Part shown: piece after piece, positions 25,789-34,301 of the stretch
Numbering within the stretch: the first letter of the stretch is position 1
Layout: every line of letters begins with the position of its first letter
DNA from: Chloroflexota bacterium
Lineage (GTDB): Bacteria; Chloroflexota; Anaerolineae; Anaerolineales; Villigracilaceae
DNA: 64,000 nt
Direction of reading: 5' to 3'
Assembly (NCBI GenBank): GCA_016195815.1
Contig: JACPYX010000009.1
Location: forward strand, 38,628-102,627
Program-made: the position numbers and the translations under genes
Notes under the pieces: generated by a model
Seen by the model: only the letters and a program-made list of their open reading frames with translations
The model's database searches: none
What the model was told of the DNA's origin: nothing

Positions 25789-26640
25789 TTATCCAAAGAT
25801 CGCGATTACCAAAATCCCGCTGAAAATAATTGCCGCGCCGAGCACGCGCATCCCGCCGAGTTTTTCGCCGAGGAATTGCCATCCGGCAAAAGCGCCCATC
25901 ACTACACTGACCTCGCGCACCGCGCCCGAATAACTGACCTTGGCAAGACTGTACGCCCACAGCGCCAGCAAATAAGCGGAGATACTCAACGCGCCGATCA
26001 CCATTAACCGCAGACGATGAGTAACAAGTTCATCTTTTAACATCGCCCAGCCATAACGCCGGATAACAAACGGGGTCATCAATGCGGGCGCGATGAACAG
26101 GATCAGCACCGCATACGGAAACGGCGCAGTATGTTTAACTGCCGCGCCATCTATGGTTGAATAAATTGAAATCGAGAAGGCAATTAACAAAGCAAATAAT
26201 ATACCGCGCAGGCGCGGCCTGCTATGCTTATGGAAAAAACTGCTTCCGCCGACCACCAATAGGCCAAGAATGATAATGACCAATCCGATCACGCCGCCTG
26301 TCGTTAACTTCTCGCGCAGGAACAAGACCGACCACACCGCGATCATGGCCGGGGCCGAGCCGCGCGCCATCGGATAGACGAGGGAAAAGTCGGCGTCATT
26401 ATACGCGGCGGATAAAGCAATGTAATATACGATCTCGAAAACCACGCTGATCAACAACAAGCGCCATATTTCCCAGGCGGGCAGGCCGGTGAAAAACAAG
26501 ACCGGCAGGAACAAGCTGGAACCGATCAACATCCCCCACCAGATCGCAACATACTTTTCGCCTGCCTGTTTCAAAAGCAGGTTCCAGGTCGTATGCAAAA
26601 CAGCAGAGACGAACAGGAGTCCGATTGCGGCAAGAGGCAT
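25789..26640 (-). CDS. EamA/DMT-superfamily transporter
   Basis: 283 residues with ten hydrophobic helices in two repeats. FSLVYPMARGSAPAMIAVWSV near the end of the first half and KVSYSGAVREVSVVMGAFAG in the second are the two EamA repeat signatures. Members export amino acids, metabolites or drugs; substrate unknown. Likely transcribed alone or as the last gene behind ribA (92-bp gap). Confidence 0.85.
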   Translation of the reverse strand: MPLAAIGLLFVSAVLHTTWNLLLKQAGEKYVAIWWGMLIGSSLFLPVLFFTGLPAWEIWRLLLISVVFEIVYYIALSAAYNDADFSLVYPMARGSAPAMIAVWSVLFLREKLTTGGVIGLVIIILGLLVVGGSSFFHKHSRPRLRGILFALLIAFSISIYSTIDGAAVKHTAPFPYAVLILFIAPALMTPFVIRRYGWAMLKDELVTHRLRLMVIGALSISAYLLALWAYSLAKVSYSGAVREVSVVMGAFAGWQFLGEKLGGMRVLGAAIIFSGILVIAIFG

Positions 26641-26731
26641 CAGGCTGTCTCTGCCCCGAGGCCGGGATATTCGCGAATAAAATTTGTTGTGTGCGAATCC
26701 ATATCCAATTCCTGGAGCGCCTATGCGCGGT

Positions 26732-27505
26732 TTATTCCCACGTCTCTTCTTCCAGCAGGCGGATTTGTTCCTCGCTCATGCCCTCGATGATGGCGCGGTC
26801 ATCCTGCTCCTTGAGATGCTGCTTGCCGTGGAAATCAATCAGGTGGCCGGACTTGGCGGCTTTGGTCTCAAGATAAAACAGGTTGTGTTCGTTGGGCGGC
26901 ATCACATGCGGAATGCGCACGTTGACTTTAACGCCATAATCGGTGAGTTGCTGAATCTTTTTTGGATTGTTGGTGATCAGCCGCACCGAATGGACCTTGA
27001 GCGACATCAGCATATGAGCCGCAACCGCGTAATCGCGCTCATCGTCGCGGAAGCCAAGCGCGAGATTCGCCTCGACCGTATCCATGCCTTCGTCCTGCAA
27101 ACTATAAGCGCGGATCTTATTCGTCAGGCCGATACCGCGGCCTTCCTGCCGCAGATACAGCACGATGCCCTTGTCCATTTGGCCGATCATTTTGAGCGCG
27201 GCCTCGAGCTGGTCGCGGCAATCGCAGCGCAGCGAACCGATCACATCGCCGGTCAAACATTCCGAATGCAGGCGCACGGGCACATCTTCCGCGCCGATCA
27301 CATTGCCCTTGATAATGGCAACATGCTCCTTGCCGTCACGGTTGTTTTCAAAAGCGATGATGTGGAAATCGCCGAAGCGCGAAGGCAACTCTGCCATGGC
27401 CACCACCCTCACGCAAATTTTATCCTTGCCAATGCCCTCGCAATCGTGAGTTTCATTCTCAGCCAGAATGACTTCCATTTGTTCGTGCAAACTTGTCGTT
27501 GTCAT
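26732..27505 (-). CDS. ribA: GTP cyclohydrolase II
   Basis: First committed step of riboflavin synthesis: GTP to 2,5-diamino-6-ribosylamino-pyrimidinone phosphate, formate and pyrophosphate. 257 residues. Zinc cysteines in HSECLTGDVIGSLRCDC, then YLRQEGRGIGLTNKIRAY with the catalytic Arg and the GTP-recognition part LITNNPKKIQQL. Not fused to RibB. The C-terminus has an extra ~60 residues (HVMPPNEHNLFYLETKAAKS onward), also seen in family members that keep this tail. Overlaps the upstream reductase gene by four bases (ATGA). Confidence 0.95.
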   Translation of the reverse strand: MTTTSLHEQMEVILAENETHDCEGIGKDKICVRVVAMAELPSRFGDFHIIAFENNRDGKEHVAIIKGNVIGAEDVPVRLHSECLTGDVIGSLRCDCRDQLEAALKMIGQMDKGIVLYLRQEGRGIGLTNKIRAYSLQDEGMDTVEANLALGFRDDERDYAVAAHMLMSLKVHSVRLITNNPKKIQQLTDYGVKVNVRIPHVMPPNEHNLFYLETKAAKSGHLIDFHGKQHLKEQDDRAIIEGMSEEQIRLLEEETWE

Positions 27506-28191
27506 TTTAACATCTCTACTTTATATTGTAGCACCACGCCTCCATCATCCCACGATTCGACGCGTGCCAGCTTTAATGAGACGGCTTCGCTTCTTACCAG
27601 GCCGGGACCAGCCGCCGTTGTCGGAGCTTTTTCCCCGCCGAAGATCATCGGCGCGACATAGATGGTCAGTTCGTCAACCAGTCCGAGGCGCATCAGTTCA
27701 AAGTTGAGCGCCGCGCCGCCCTCGACCATCAGGCGATTGATTCCATTTTCTTTCAAGACGCGCAGTGCCGCGATCAGGTCAACGCGTTCAGCGCCGAGCG
27801 TGTACACTTCCGCGTTGAGGGAACGGAGCATTGACCGTTGCGTTTCATCTGTTTGCGGGGTAGTGAACAAAAAGATGCGGGCGGGGCCGGCCGTTAGAAA
27901 ATTGGAATCAGGCTTGAGGTCCAGCCGCGAGGCGACGCCCACTTTGGTGGGATTCTCCGTCAGCCCGCGTGCCATACGTTCAGCGCGCAGAATCTTGGAT
28001 TTGACCGTCAACTTTGGGTCTTCGTCACGCAGAGTCCGCCCGCCAACCATGACCGCGTCGGCCTCGGCGCGCAATCTGTCCACGCGCTCTTTATCGCGGG
28101 CAGATGAAATTGCCGCACCTTTTCTTTCAAAGGTGTCTATTTTTCCGTCAGCCGTCGCGGCCACGTTGATGTGAACGTAAGGACGATCCAT
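27502..28191 (-). CDS. RibD C-terminal-type pyrimidine reductase
   Basis: 229 residues, DHFR-like reductase of the riboflavin pathway. VMVGGRTLRDEDPKLTV and the NADPH-binding RLMVEGGAALNFELMR are the family signatures, followed by DELTIYVAPMIFGG. The deaminase half of bifunctional RibD is absent, so it looks like the stand-alone reductase type (RIB7/archaeal style) or works with a separate deaminase elsewhere. Translationally coupled to ribA, which supports the riboflavin assignment. Confidence 0.88.
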   Translation of the reverse strand: MDRPYVHINVAATADGKIDTFERKGAAISSARDKERVDRLRAEADAVMVGGRTLRDEDPKLTVKSKILRAERMARGLTENPTKVGVASRLDLKPDSNFLTAGPARIFLFTTPQTDETQRSMLRSLNAEVYTLGAERVDLIAALRVLKENGINRLMVEGGAALNFELMRLGLVDELTIYVAPMIFGGEKAPTTAAGPGLVRSEAVSLKLARVESWDDGGVVLQYKVEMLK

Positions 28192-28342
28192 ACTTTATTG
28201 CTTTTCCGAGCGGAAATTTCGGCAGGCTGTCCGTTTCAAGATAATCACACAGACCGCTCATGAACTCGAATTTATACCCCGCCGTGCGCGGGAACTTTAT
28301 CATCATTTCAAGAAGATCGAAAGCCGAGTTACGGGGATACAT
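28148..28342 (-). CDS. Short open frame between deacetylase and ribD-like genes, doubtful
   Basis: 64 codons starting inside the deacetylase end (ATG 28342) and ending inside the ribD-like start. The composition (LLEMMIKFPRTAGYKFEFMS) is not absurd, and it would fill the 137-bp gap, but it overlaps the next gene by 44 bases and has no visible ribosome binding site or family. I list it as possible only. Confidence 0.2.
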   Translation of the reverse strand: MYPRNSAFDLLEMMIKFPRTAGYKFEFMSGLCDYLETDSLPKFPLGKAIKYGSSLRSHQRGRDG

Positions 28343-29108
28343 TCCCTAATATGACTTCTCCAATCGTCATCACTTTGACGTTCCCTTTGCTTTGTTGCCC
28401 GGCTAGCCAGGGAATAAAGCCATTGATGACATCCGGTTTGACCGAAAAATAATCGCAGGAGTCGCATACATGATGAAAGATCAGAATGACCCAGCCCTCG
28501 CCATTCCTGCGCGTTTCGATAACATAACGTTCGATCTTTCCAAGACGAGTATCATCAACGATGTAAGGAAGACCCATGATCGCGTAAAGATCAGTTGGAG
28601 GGATTGTATCCGGTCCGCCGCGTACTGCCCGCGCGCCGGCGTATCCACAATCCTTCGCCATCTTTTTGGCGTTCTCATCGTAACTTCCAAACGGATAGGC
28701 AAAAGAGACTGCTTTAAAACCGCGGTCCAGCAGGTTTGTGCGATCATCGCAGATTTGACGCTTCAGGGTTTCGGCATCCAAGCCTCGAACCGACGTATGA
28801 GTCAGGGCATGCCCGCCGATTTCGTTTCCATCATCCTGCAAGATTTTCAATTGATCCCAGGTCATATACCCCTTGCTTCCCACCAAACCGCTTGAAACAT
28901 AAAAAGTGGCGCGCAGGCTGTTGGCCTTGAGCAGGGGTCCTATAGCGAAATTATCATCGTCGCCATCATCGAAGGTGAGGGACACAATCGTCGGTCGAGA
29001 AACGCGTGCAGGCGTGTTCGTCGGCGGCGCATTGGCAATAGAACTACATGCGCCGAGAAGGAGTGCCATGGAAACGCCAAAGAACGCGATGGAAAAGTTT
29101 TTCTTCAT
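28329..29108 (-). CDS. Polysaccharide deacetylase lipoprotein (CE4)
   Basis: 259 residues. Lipoprotein signal with lipobox LLGAC (Cys about 21). NodB-type catalytic motifs in order: SLTFDDGDDDNFA (catalytic Asp and metal Asp), GGHALTHTSVRGL (two metal His) and FAYPFGSYDENA. It should remove N-acetyl groups from an extracellular or wall polysaccharide on the outer face of the membrane. GGAGAG precedes the ATG. It lies 46 bases downstream of two M1 peptidase lipoproteins on the same strand. Confidence 0.92.
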   Translation of the reverse strand: MKKNFSIAFFGVSMALLLGACSSIANAPPTNTPARVSRPTIVSLTFDDGDDDNFAIGPLLKANSLRATFYVSSGLVGSKGYMTWDQLKILQDDGNEIGGHALTHTSVRGLDAETLKRQICDDRTNLLDRGFKAVSFAYPFGSYDENAKKMAKDCGYAGARAVRGGPDTIPPTDLYAIMGLPYIVDDTRLGKIERYVIETRRNGEGWVILIFHHVCDSCDYFSVKPDVINGFIPWLAGQQSKGNVKVMTIGEVILGNVSP

Positions 29109-29154
29109 GTTTCCAGTCTCTCCGCGAAATCAATCGCCTTGGCTTTTCAAATCA

Positions 29155-30738
29155 TCAATACTGGTTTTGAAAATATCGCCGCATAATATCCGAAAAATCA
29201 GCGCCGGTGTACTGGCGTAGAACGGAAAAGAAATCATAAGTTGTAGCGCGGCCGCGCGAGAAGCGCGCGGCGTAATCCTGCAAAAAGGCGAAGAACGCCT
29301 CGTCGCCAACGCGCGTCCGCAACTCGTTAAGAAAGTTCGCGCCGTTCAAATAGACCGCGTTGGTGTACAGGCGGAAGGTCCCGCCGTTATAGATGCTCGT
29401 GTCCACATAGCCGCTCGGCCCGAAATAATTGACGCGGAAGTTCCACCACCAATTGCCGTAGTTTGGGTAGTTATATTCATAAAAAATTTTTTCGCTGTAA
29501 GTTGCCATGGCTTCATCCAGCCAGGGCTCAATAGCCTGGTTATCGCCGACCAGGCCAAACCACCATTGATGCGCGATCTCGTGCGCGCCGATCGTGATCA
29601 GGTTGCTCTTGGCCGTGCCGTTATATTCAACATAAAACTTCTCCGCCAGGAACACCAGTCCGTCGAACTCCCGCCCGTCCGGCACTTCCGTCTCGACCAC
29701 GCTCAGACTCGGATACGGATACGGCGCGAATTTGACTCCGTACAGACCAAGCGCCTGAGTCGCCATCCATACGACAGCCCGGCCCGCATCTTCCTGTCCG
29801 GCGAAATAATATGAACGTATCACAGCGGACCCGACAGCGGACTCCACAATTTTGAATTTATCGCTGGCTGACAGCGCGAACGTGCGCGCGCCGCTGAGGG
29901 TATAGCGCGTCCAATCGCCGTTGGCTTCAGCCAATCCGCTGGCCGCGATGATCACCTTCGGATCGCTGACTTTGACATTGACTTCGTAATCCGCCGCATC
30001 GTAGACCAAATGCTCGCCAAACGACCAGGGGTCATGAAGCATCCATCCGCTCGAATACGGCACGATGAACGGATACCAATCCGTGAGGTTGATTTGATAA
30101 CCGAGATAACCGAACGTCTTTTCATAGGTTTTGGCAGGCAGCGCCAGGCCATAACTCAATGTAAACGCAGTCACCGTGCCGGGCTGGATAAGCTGGGCCG
30201 GATAGATCGTCAATCTCTGGCCGGCAAGGCTGTAGTTTGTGATCGCGATTCCGTCCTGATCCAGCGAAGTCAGCGCAAAGACATTGCTCCATAAATTAGG
30301 TTCGACCGCCATGACGATATTATCAAGGCTCTGACCGGTCGCATTGAAATATTTGATGGTTTCATTGACTGCAACTGTCTTCGCCGCATAATCGAGATTG
30401 ACAAAAAAAGTATATTGCGTGCGTGAATTGACAGGCACAGGCGTGGCGGGCGGAATGGTAGGCGCGGGCGTGACCGTCTCGGTGGGAGGCGGCGTGGATG
30501 TGGCCGTCTCGGTGGGAGTGGGTGTATTCGTCGGAAGAGGAGTGGCAGATGGAAGCGGGGTATCGGTCACTTGAGGGGGCTGGAACGGAGTCGAGGTGGC
30601 GGTGGAGTTCGGGTCAACGGTGACCAGTATCGGGTGCGGGGAAAGAGGCGTTGAAGCCGCCGGCGCGCACGCGGAAGCCAGCAAAGTCAAAAGCAAAACA
30701 CAAAGCGCAAAACGCGAAGGCAGTCGGCGGCGAATCAT
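29155..30738 (-). CDS. M1-family metallopeptidase lipoprotein, copy 2
   Basis: 527 residues. Lipobox LASAC near residue 23, then a Pro/Thr/Glu-rich spacer (roughly 35-95) that would hold the enzyme off the membrane. The gluzincin site is HEIAHQWWFGLVGDNQ (about residue 383) with the third ligand in PWLDEAMATYSE. N-terminal beta domain resembles aminopeptidase N. Paralogue of 30741-32231, two bases apart, so a tandem duplication within one operon. Extracellular peptide degradation is the expected role. Confidence 0.92.
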   Translation of the reverse strand: MIRRRLPSRFALCVLLLTLLASACAPAASTPLSPHPILVTVDPNSTATSTPFQPPQVTDTPLPSATPLPTNTPTPTETATSTPPPTETVTPAPTIPPATPVPVNSRTQYTFFVNLDYAAKTVAVNETIKYFNATGQSLDNIVMAVEPNLWSNVFALTSLDQDGIAITNYSLAGQRLTIYPAQLIQPGTVTAFTLSYGLALPAKTYEKTFGYLGYQINLTDWYPFIVPYSSGWMLHDPWSFGEHLVYDAADYEVNVKVSDPKVIIAASGLAEANGDWTRYTLSGARTFALSASDKFKIVESAVGSAVIRSYYFAGQEDAGRAVVWMATQALGLYGVKFAPYPYPSLSVVETEVPDGREFDGLVFLAEKFYVEYNGTAKSNLITIGAHEIAHQWWFGLVGDNQAIEPWLDEAMATYSEKIFYEYNYPNYGNWWWNFRVNYFGPSGYVDTSIYNGGTFRLYTNAVYLNGANFLNELRTRVGDEAFFAFLQDYAARFSRGRATTYDFFSVLRQYTGADFSDIMRRYFQNQY

Positions 30739-30740
30739 GA

Positions 30741-32231
30741 TCAGTAAACGTTTTGGAAATATTGCCGGATCAGATCGGAGAAATCAACCTGCGTGCGGGC
30801 GCGCAGGATGCGGAAGAAATCTTCGGACGTTGCGATCCTGCCGTTCTCCTGCGCGAGATAATCCTGAAGAAATGCAAAGAAGGTTTCGTCGCCGATGCGG
30901 GCACGCAGGTCGTCGAGAAAACGCGCGCCGCGTACATAGACCGCATCGGTGTAAGGGCAGAAGCCTGCGCCGGAGTAAACGGCGATATCCACCCAGCTTT
31001 GCGATCTGCAATCGCCGATGCGCGCCGGCCAGTAATCCCACCACCACTGCACCAGATTGGGATCAACATTTTCGTAGAACAGGCGCTCGCTGTAAGCGGC
31101 CAGGGCCTCATCCAGCCAGGGCTGGAGGGCCTGATCGCTGGCGACCTGCTCGAACCACCATTGATGCGAGGTCTCATGCGCGGCGACGGTGGTCAGAAGA
31201 TTTTTGAGAGTGCCGTCATAGATGTTATAAAAACCGCGAGAGAGAAAAAAGAACCCTGAGAATTCCATGCCATCGTTGAAATCGCCCATGACAACGGCCA
31301 GGGTTTGATGCGGATACGGGCCATAACGCTGGCTGTAAATTTGCAAAGCCTGCGCGGAGATTTGCAGGGCTGCCTGGCCGGGCTTGTCATAAAGCGGAAA
31401 ATAATAACTGGTCACGACCGCGTTCCCAACCTGCACGCTGGACGTCAGAAATTCGGTGCTGGCCGAAAGCGCAAAGGCGCGGCCGGCAGTGAGCGTGTAG
31501 GTTGTCCATTCACCGTTCTGACTCGGCGCGCCGCTGGCGGCGATGACAGGAGTCACTGTCGGGTCGGCAGATTTGACGTTGATCTCGTAATCGGCCGCAT
31601 CGTAGACGAGATGCTCGCCGTAATACCAGGGATCGTGCAAAACCCATTGTCCCGCAACGTTCGGGACGATGAACGGATACCAGTTCGTGAGATTGATCTG
31701 GCGAGGAGTGAATCCATAAATGCGCGGACGCGAGAGATTCGGGTTGGTCGGTTCGATCAACGGAAGATTGAGCGTGTATTGAATCTGGAGCGTAGCTGTC
31801 GCTTCCGGCTGGAGGACAGCCGGCAGTGTCAGCGAAAGCTTTTGGCCGTCCAGTGTGTAATCCGTGATCGGCGCGCCGTTAAGACTCAAACTGCTGATAG
31901 TGAAGCCATTCGGCCATAAGTTCGGTTCAACGGCCAGCACAAGATCGTTGAGCGCGCGGCCGGCGCGATTTGAATAAACAATGGTCTCATCCACACCGAC
32001 GGTTTTCGCGGCGTAATCCAGCACGACATTCAACTTGTACTGCGCGCGCCGCGGCGCAGGGACGGCAGTCGGAGTGACGGTCGGCGCGGGCGTAAGCGTC
32101 GAATGGATCGGCGTTTCGGTCGGGGGCGGACTCGTGGGAGTCGGCGCGGGAGCTGGGGTGGCACAGGAGGCGAGCAGAGAAAAAAGTAAAAAGAAAACAG
32201 CGAATAATAAATAGGTTTTATATCGGCGCAT
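30741..32231 (-). CDS. M1-family metallopeptidase lipoprotein, copy 1
   Basis: 496 residues. Signal with lipobox LLASC (about residue 23), short PT-rich linker, M1 N-terminal domain (RAQYKLNVVLDYAAKTVGVDE) and zinc site HETSHQWWFEQV (about 350) followed by PWLDEALAAYSE. Similar along its length to the downstream copy; both keep the general-base Glu and all three zinc ligands. The ATG of copy 2 begins 2 bases after this stop (TGATCATG), so they are translated from one message. Confidence 0.92.
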   Translation of the reverse strand: MRRYKTYLLFAVFFLLFSLLASCATPAPAPTPTSPPPTETPIHSTLTPAPTVTPTAVPAPRRAQYKLNVVLDYAAKTVGVDETIVYSNRAGRALNDLVLAVEPNLWPNGFTISSLSLNGAPITDYTLDGQKLSLTLPAVLQPEATATLQIQYTLNLPLIEPTNPNLSRPRIYGFTPRQINLTNWYPFIVPNVAGQWVLHDPWYYGEHLVYDAADYEINVKSADPTVTPVIAASGAPSQNGEWTTYTLTAGRAFALSASTEFLTSSVQVGNAVVTSYYFPLYDKPGQAALQISAQALQIYSQRYGPYPHQTLAVVMGDFNDGMEFSGFFFLSRGFYNIYDGTLKNLLTTVAAHETSHQWWFEQVASDQALQPWLDEALAAYSERLFYENVDPNLVQWWWDYWPARIGDCRSQSWVDIAVYSGAGFCPYTDAVYVRGARFLDDLRARIGDETFFAFLQDYLAQENGRIATSEDFFRILRARTQVDFSDLIRQYFQNVY

Positions 32232-32252
32232 GGGCAGTATTGTAAACGAAAA

Positions 32253-32275
32253 CCCTCCCGCTGTTTGCGGGAGGG
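32253..32275 (-). terminator. Terminator after the STAS gene
   Basis: CCCTCCCGC / GCGGGAGGG, 9-bp stem, five-base loop, followed on the minus strand by TTTTCGTTT. It separates the STAS gene from the M1 peptidase operon. Confidence 0.8.
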
Positions 32276-32332
32276 ACGGATGGAAGCGCGCAAAGTGCGC
32301 TTTGCAAAACCAGGCGATGGATGTTGCTGTGA

Positions 32333-32743
32333 CTAAAACGATGCAACGGCTTGTTGAAGGTCGCTAAAGATCTCAAAGAACTGCGTAAACCCGGCTTTGT
32401 CGAACGTCTCGGCCACATATTGCTGCGGGCTGAGCAGTTTGACATGTTTTTGCATCCCACGATCGCGGTCGCGGTCCATGGCTTTGAGCGCGCCCCAGCC
32501 CGATTGAGGATCAACAGGTTTTTCACCGCGTAACATAATCGTAATGCTGTGTAAAGCCACCAGTCCCGCGCTGGACATAAAAGGCACGTCGCTCAAATCA
32601 ATGATGAAATCATTGACGCCACCTTTATGTAGTTCCTCCACTTTGCCGATCAACTCCTTGTAATTGGACGCGTCCACGTCACCGTGCGGTTGAACAACGG
32701 TCACAGGCATCTTCCCGTTCTGCTTTGATACAGTGATTTCCAT
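32333..32743 (-). CDS. STAS-domain anti-sigma factor antagonist-like protein
   Basis: 136 residues. VTVVQPHGDVDASNYKELI and IIDLSDVPFMSSAGLVALHS are the two STAS signatures, the second carrying the phosphorylatable serine. TAGGAGGAG before ATG 32743 is the strongest ribosome binding site of this region. No kinase or phosphatase neighbour. The sequence is clearly related to the protein at 16468-16842 but has an insertion after the second helix. Confidence 0.9.
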   Translation of the reverse strand: MEITVSKQNGKMPVTVVQPHGDVDASNYKELIGKVEELHKGGVNDFIIDLSDVPFMSSAGLVALHSITIMLRGEKPVDPQSGWGALKAMDRDRDRGMQKHVKLLSPQQYVAETFDKAGFTQFFEIFSDLQQAVASF

Positions 32744-32810
32744 GGCTCCTCCTAAGCGGCAGGCTGCTGCCTACCATGAGTCTGTTTAATTATAACGGTG
32801 CAGGCCGAAA

Positions 32811-34034
32811 TTATTTGGCCGACTTTTTTTCGAGCCGTTCCATTCGGTGCGTCAACTCGTCCTGCCAATGTTTGCGAATATAGGCCGGCAAGTCGGCGCG
32901 CTCCATCTTTTTCAACGCGGACCCCGTCCATTGGAGGGCGGATTTTACATCGCGCGTTTTGTGCTCATAATATTTTGCAAGTTCGACGTAAGCATAGATG
33001 TGGCCTTCGGATGCGGCCTGCTCCCAGAGACGAACAGCCTCCCCGAAATCTCCCCGCCTCTTTTGCAGGACCGAGAGTCGGCGCGTCGCTTCCCAAAAAT
33101 TTTCCTCGCTGAGAGCTTTCTCCAGCCCCCGTTCAAACAGACGCGCGGCTGTATCCCATTGACCGAGATCTTCATATAATTTTGCCAACGCAATCACATC
33201 CAGCGCGTGCTGGATGTCTTCGTGGAACGGATCGGCCAGCATCGTTGCGGTGTGACTCAGCAAGGCGGCCATGGCAACCACGTCCATGGCATTGTGATAG
33301 AAGACGCCCTTCATCGGGCGGGCGTCGCCGTCGCGCAGATAATCGAAATAAATATATGGGATTTCATATCCCGGCACTTCTTCAATGCTGCGCGGCGCCA
33401 ATAAAATATTTTCTTCGAGATATTTCAAGGCGCGCGATTCAAGGCGCGCGCGCCACAGTCGGCGGGCCAGCGGCAAAAGGTCAAGATGGGCATAATCTTT
33501 GAACGGCACAGGGATTTGATGCAGAATATAACGCGTCTTTAACAGCGGCGCATCGAAGGATTTGCCATTAAAAGTTACCAGCGCTTGGCAGGGCGCAAGA
33601 AAGCCAGCCAATGCTTCGAGCAAAGCCGGTTCTTCGGACGGATCGCGCATGAAAAATTGTTGCAAGACAAATTCGCCATCCATGAAGCGCGCCGCACCGA
33701 CGAGGAAAGCATAGGTGCCAGTGCCGCCTGACAGACCGGATGTTTCGGTATCGAGGAAGGCAAACGACTCGACGGGCAGATCGTTTAAACGCGGATCGCG
33801 CGCCCAGGCCGACATCACATCGAGAGAGGCCGACAGTTTGATCGGCGCATGCCCGTGGCGGTAATCCGCGGCGAAACGCTCCTCGTGGACAAAGGTCTCG
33901 CCGGCGCGGGTGGGGAAAACGGTTCCAGATAAGACAGAATCTATCTGATAAAGGCCGTCCGCTTTGGGCGGGGGAAGGTGCGAAGTCCCAATTTGAACGC
34001 CAAGCGATTTGAGTCTGTCTGCAAGGGAGGGCAT
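32811..34034 (-). CDS. RNase H-like (YprB-type) exonuclease domain with TPR-like tail
   Basis: 407 residues. The DEDD-like exonuclease core occupies about 90-270: FAFLDTETSGLSGGTGTYAF (first Asp-Glu), LVTFNGKSFDAPLLKTRY, and YHNAMDVVAMAALL (last Asp). This matches the YprB RNase H-like family seen in many bacteria. From about 280 two or three TPR-like helix pairs follow (ALDVIALAKLYEDLGQWDTA; AVRLWEQAASEGHIYAYVEL). I start at ATG 34034; a TTG 45 bases upstream overlaps the plus-strand promoter at 34083. Substrate unknown. Confidence 0.82.
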   Translation of the reverse strand: MPSLADRLKSLGVQIGTSHLPPPKADGLYQIDSVLSGTVFPTRAGETFVHEERFAADYRHGHAPIKLSASLDVMSAWARDPRLNDLPVESFAFLDTETSGLSGGTGTYAFLVGAARFMDGEFVLQQFFMRDPSEEPALLEALAGFLAPCQALVTFNGKSFDAPLLKTRYILHQIPVPFKDYAHLDLLPLARRLWRARLESRALKYLEENILLAPRSIEEVPGYEIPYIYFDYLRDGDARPMKGVFYHNAMDVVAMAALLSHTATMLADPFHEDIQHALDVIALAKLYEDLGQWDTAARLFERGLEKALSEENFWEATRRLSVLQKRRGDFGEAVRLWEQAASEGHIYAYVELAKYYEHKTRDVKSALQWTGSALKKMERADLPAYIRKHWQDELTHRMERLEKKSAK

Positions 34035-34082
34035 GGGCAAATTGTAATCTTTTTCGGCTGTATTTTCCTTTGTGTGCAAAGG

Positions 34083-34111
34083 TTGACCTTAAATGAGAAA
34101 TTCCTTATAAT
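34083..34111 (+). promoter_or_regulatory. Strong sigma70-type promoter of the sortase-tailed surface protein
   Basis: TTGACC (34083-34088), 17-bp spacer, TATAAT (34106-34111): the best promoter in the window. Transcription should start near 34118, giving a leader of about 185 nt before ATG 34302. Confidence 0.85.
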
Positions 34112-34126
34112 CTAACAAATTTGTAA

Positions 34127-34194
34127 GGTTGTCTGGGGGGCAAGTTAATGCGATCTGCGCTAGCGGTTGGGGCCATCAGCGAGGTCGGACAACT
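34127..34194 (+). ncRNA. Possible structured leader upstream of the surface protein gene
   Basis: GGTTGTCTGG (34127-34136) and TCGGACAACT (34185-34194) can pair and enclose about 48 nt with GC-rich pieces (GCGATCTGCGCTAGCGG). It lies wholly inside the predicted leader. It matches no riboswitch consensus I can recall; a cis-regulatory RNA is only a possibility. Confidence 0.3.
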
Positions 34195-34301
34195 AATGAA
34201 CAGAAACAAACATCCATTTTTTTCAAAAACGCATTCGCCTCAACACGGATGCAAATCGCCGCATTTCATTGCCGCCAAATTTTTTTCAGGTGAGGTTTTC
34301 C

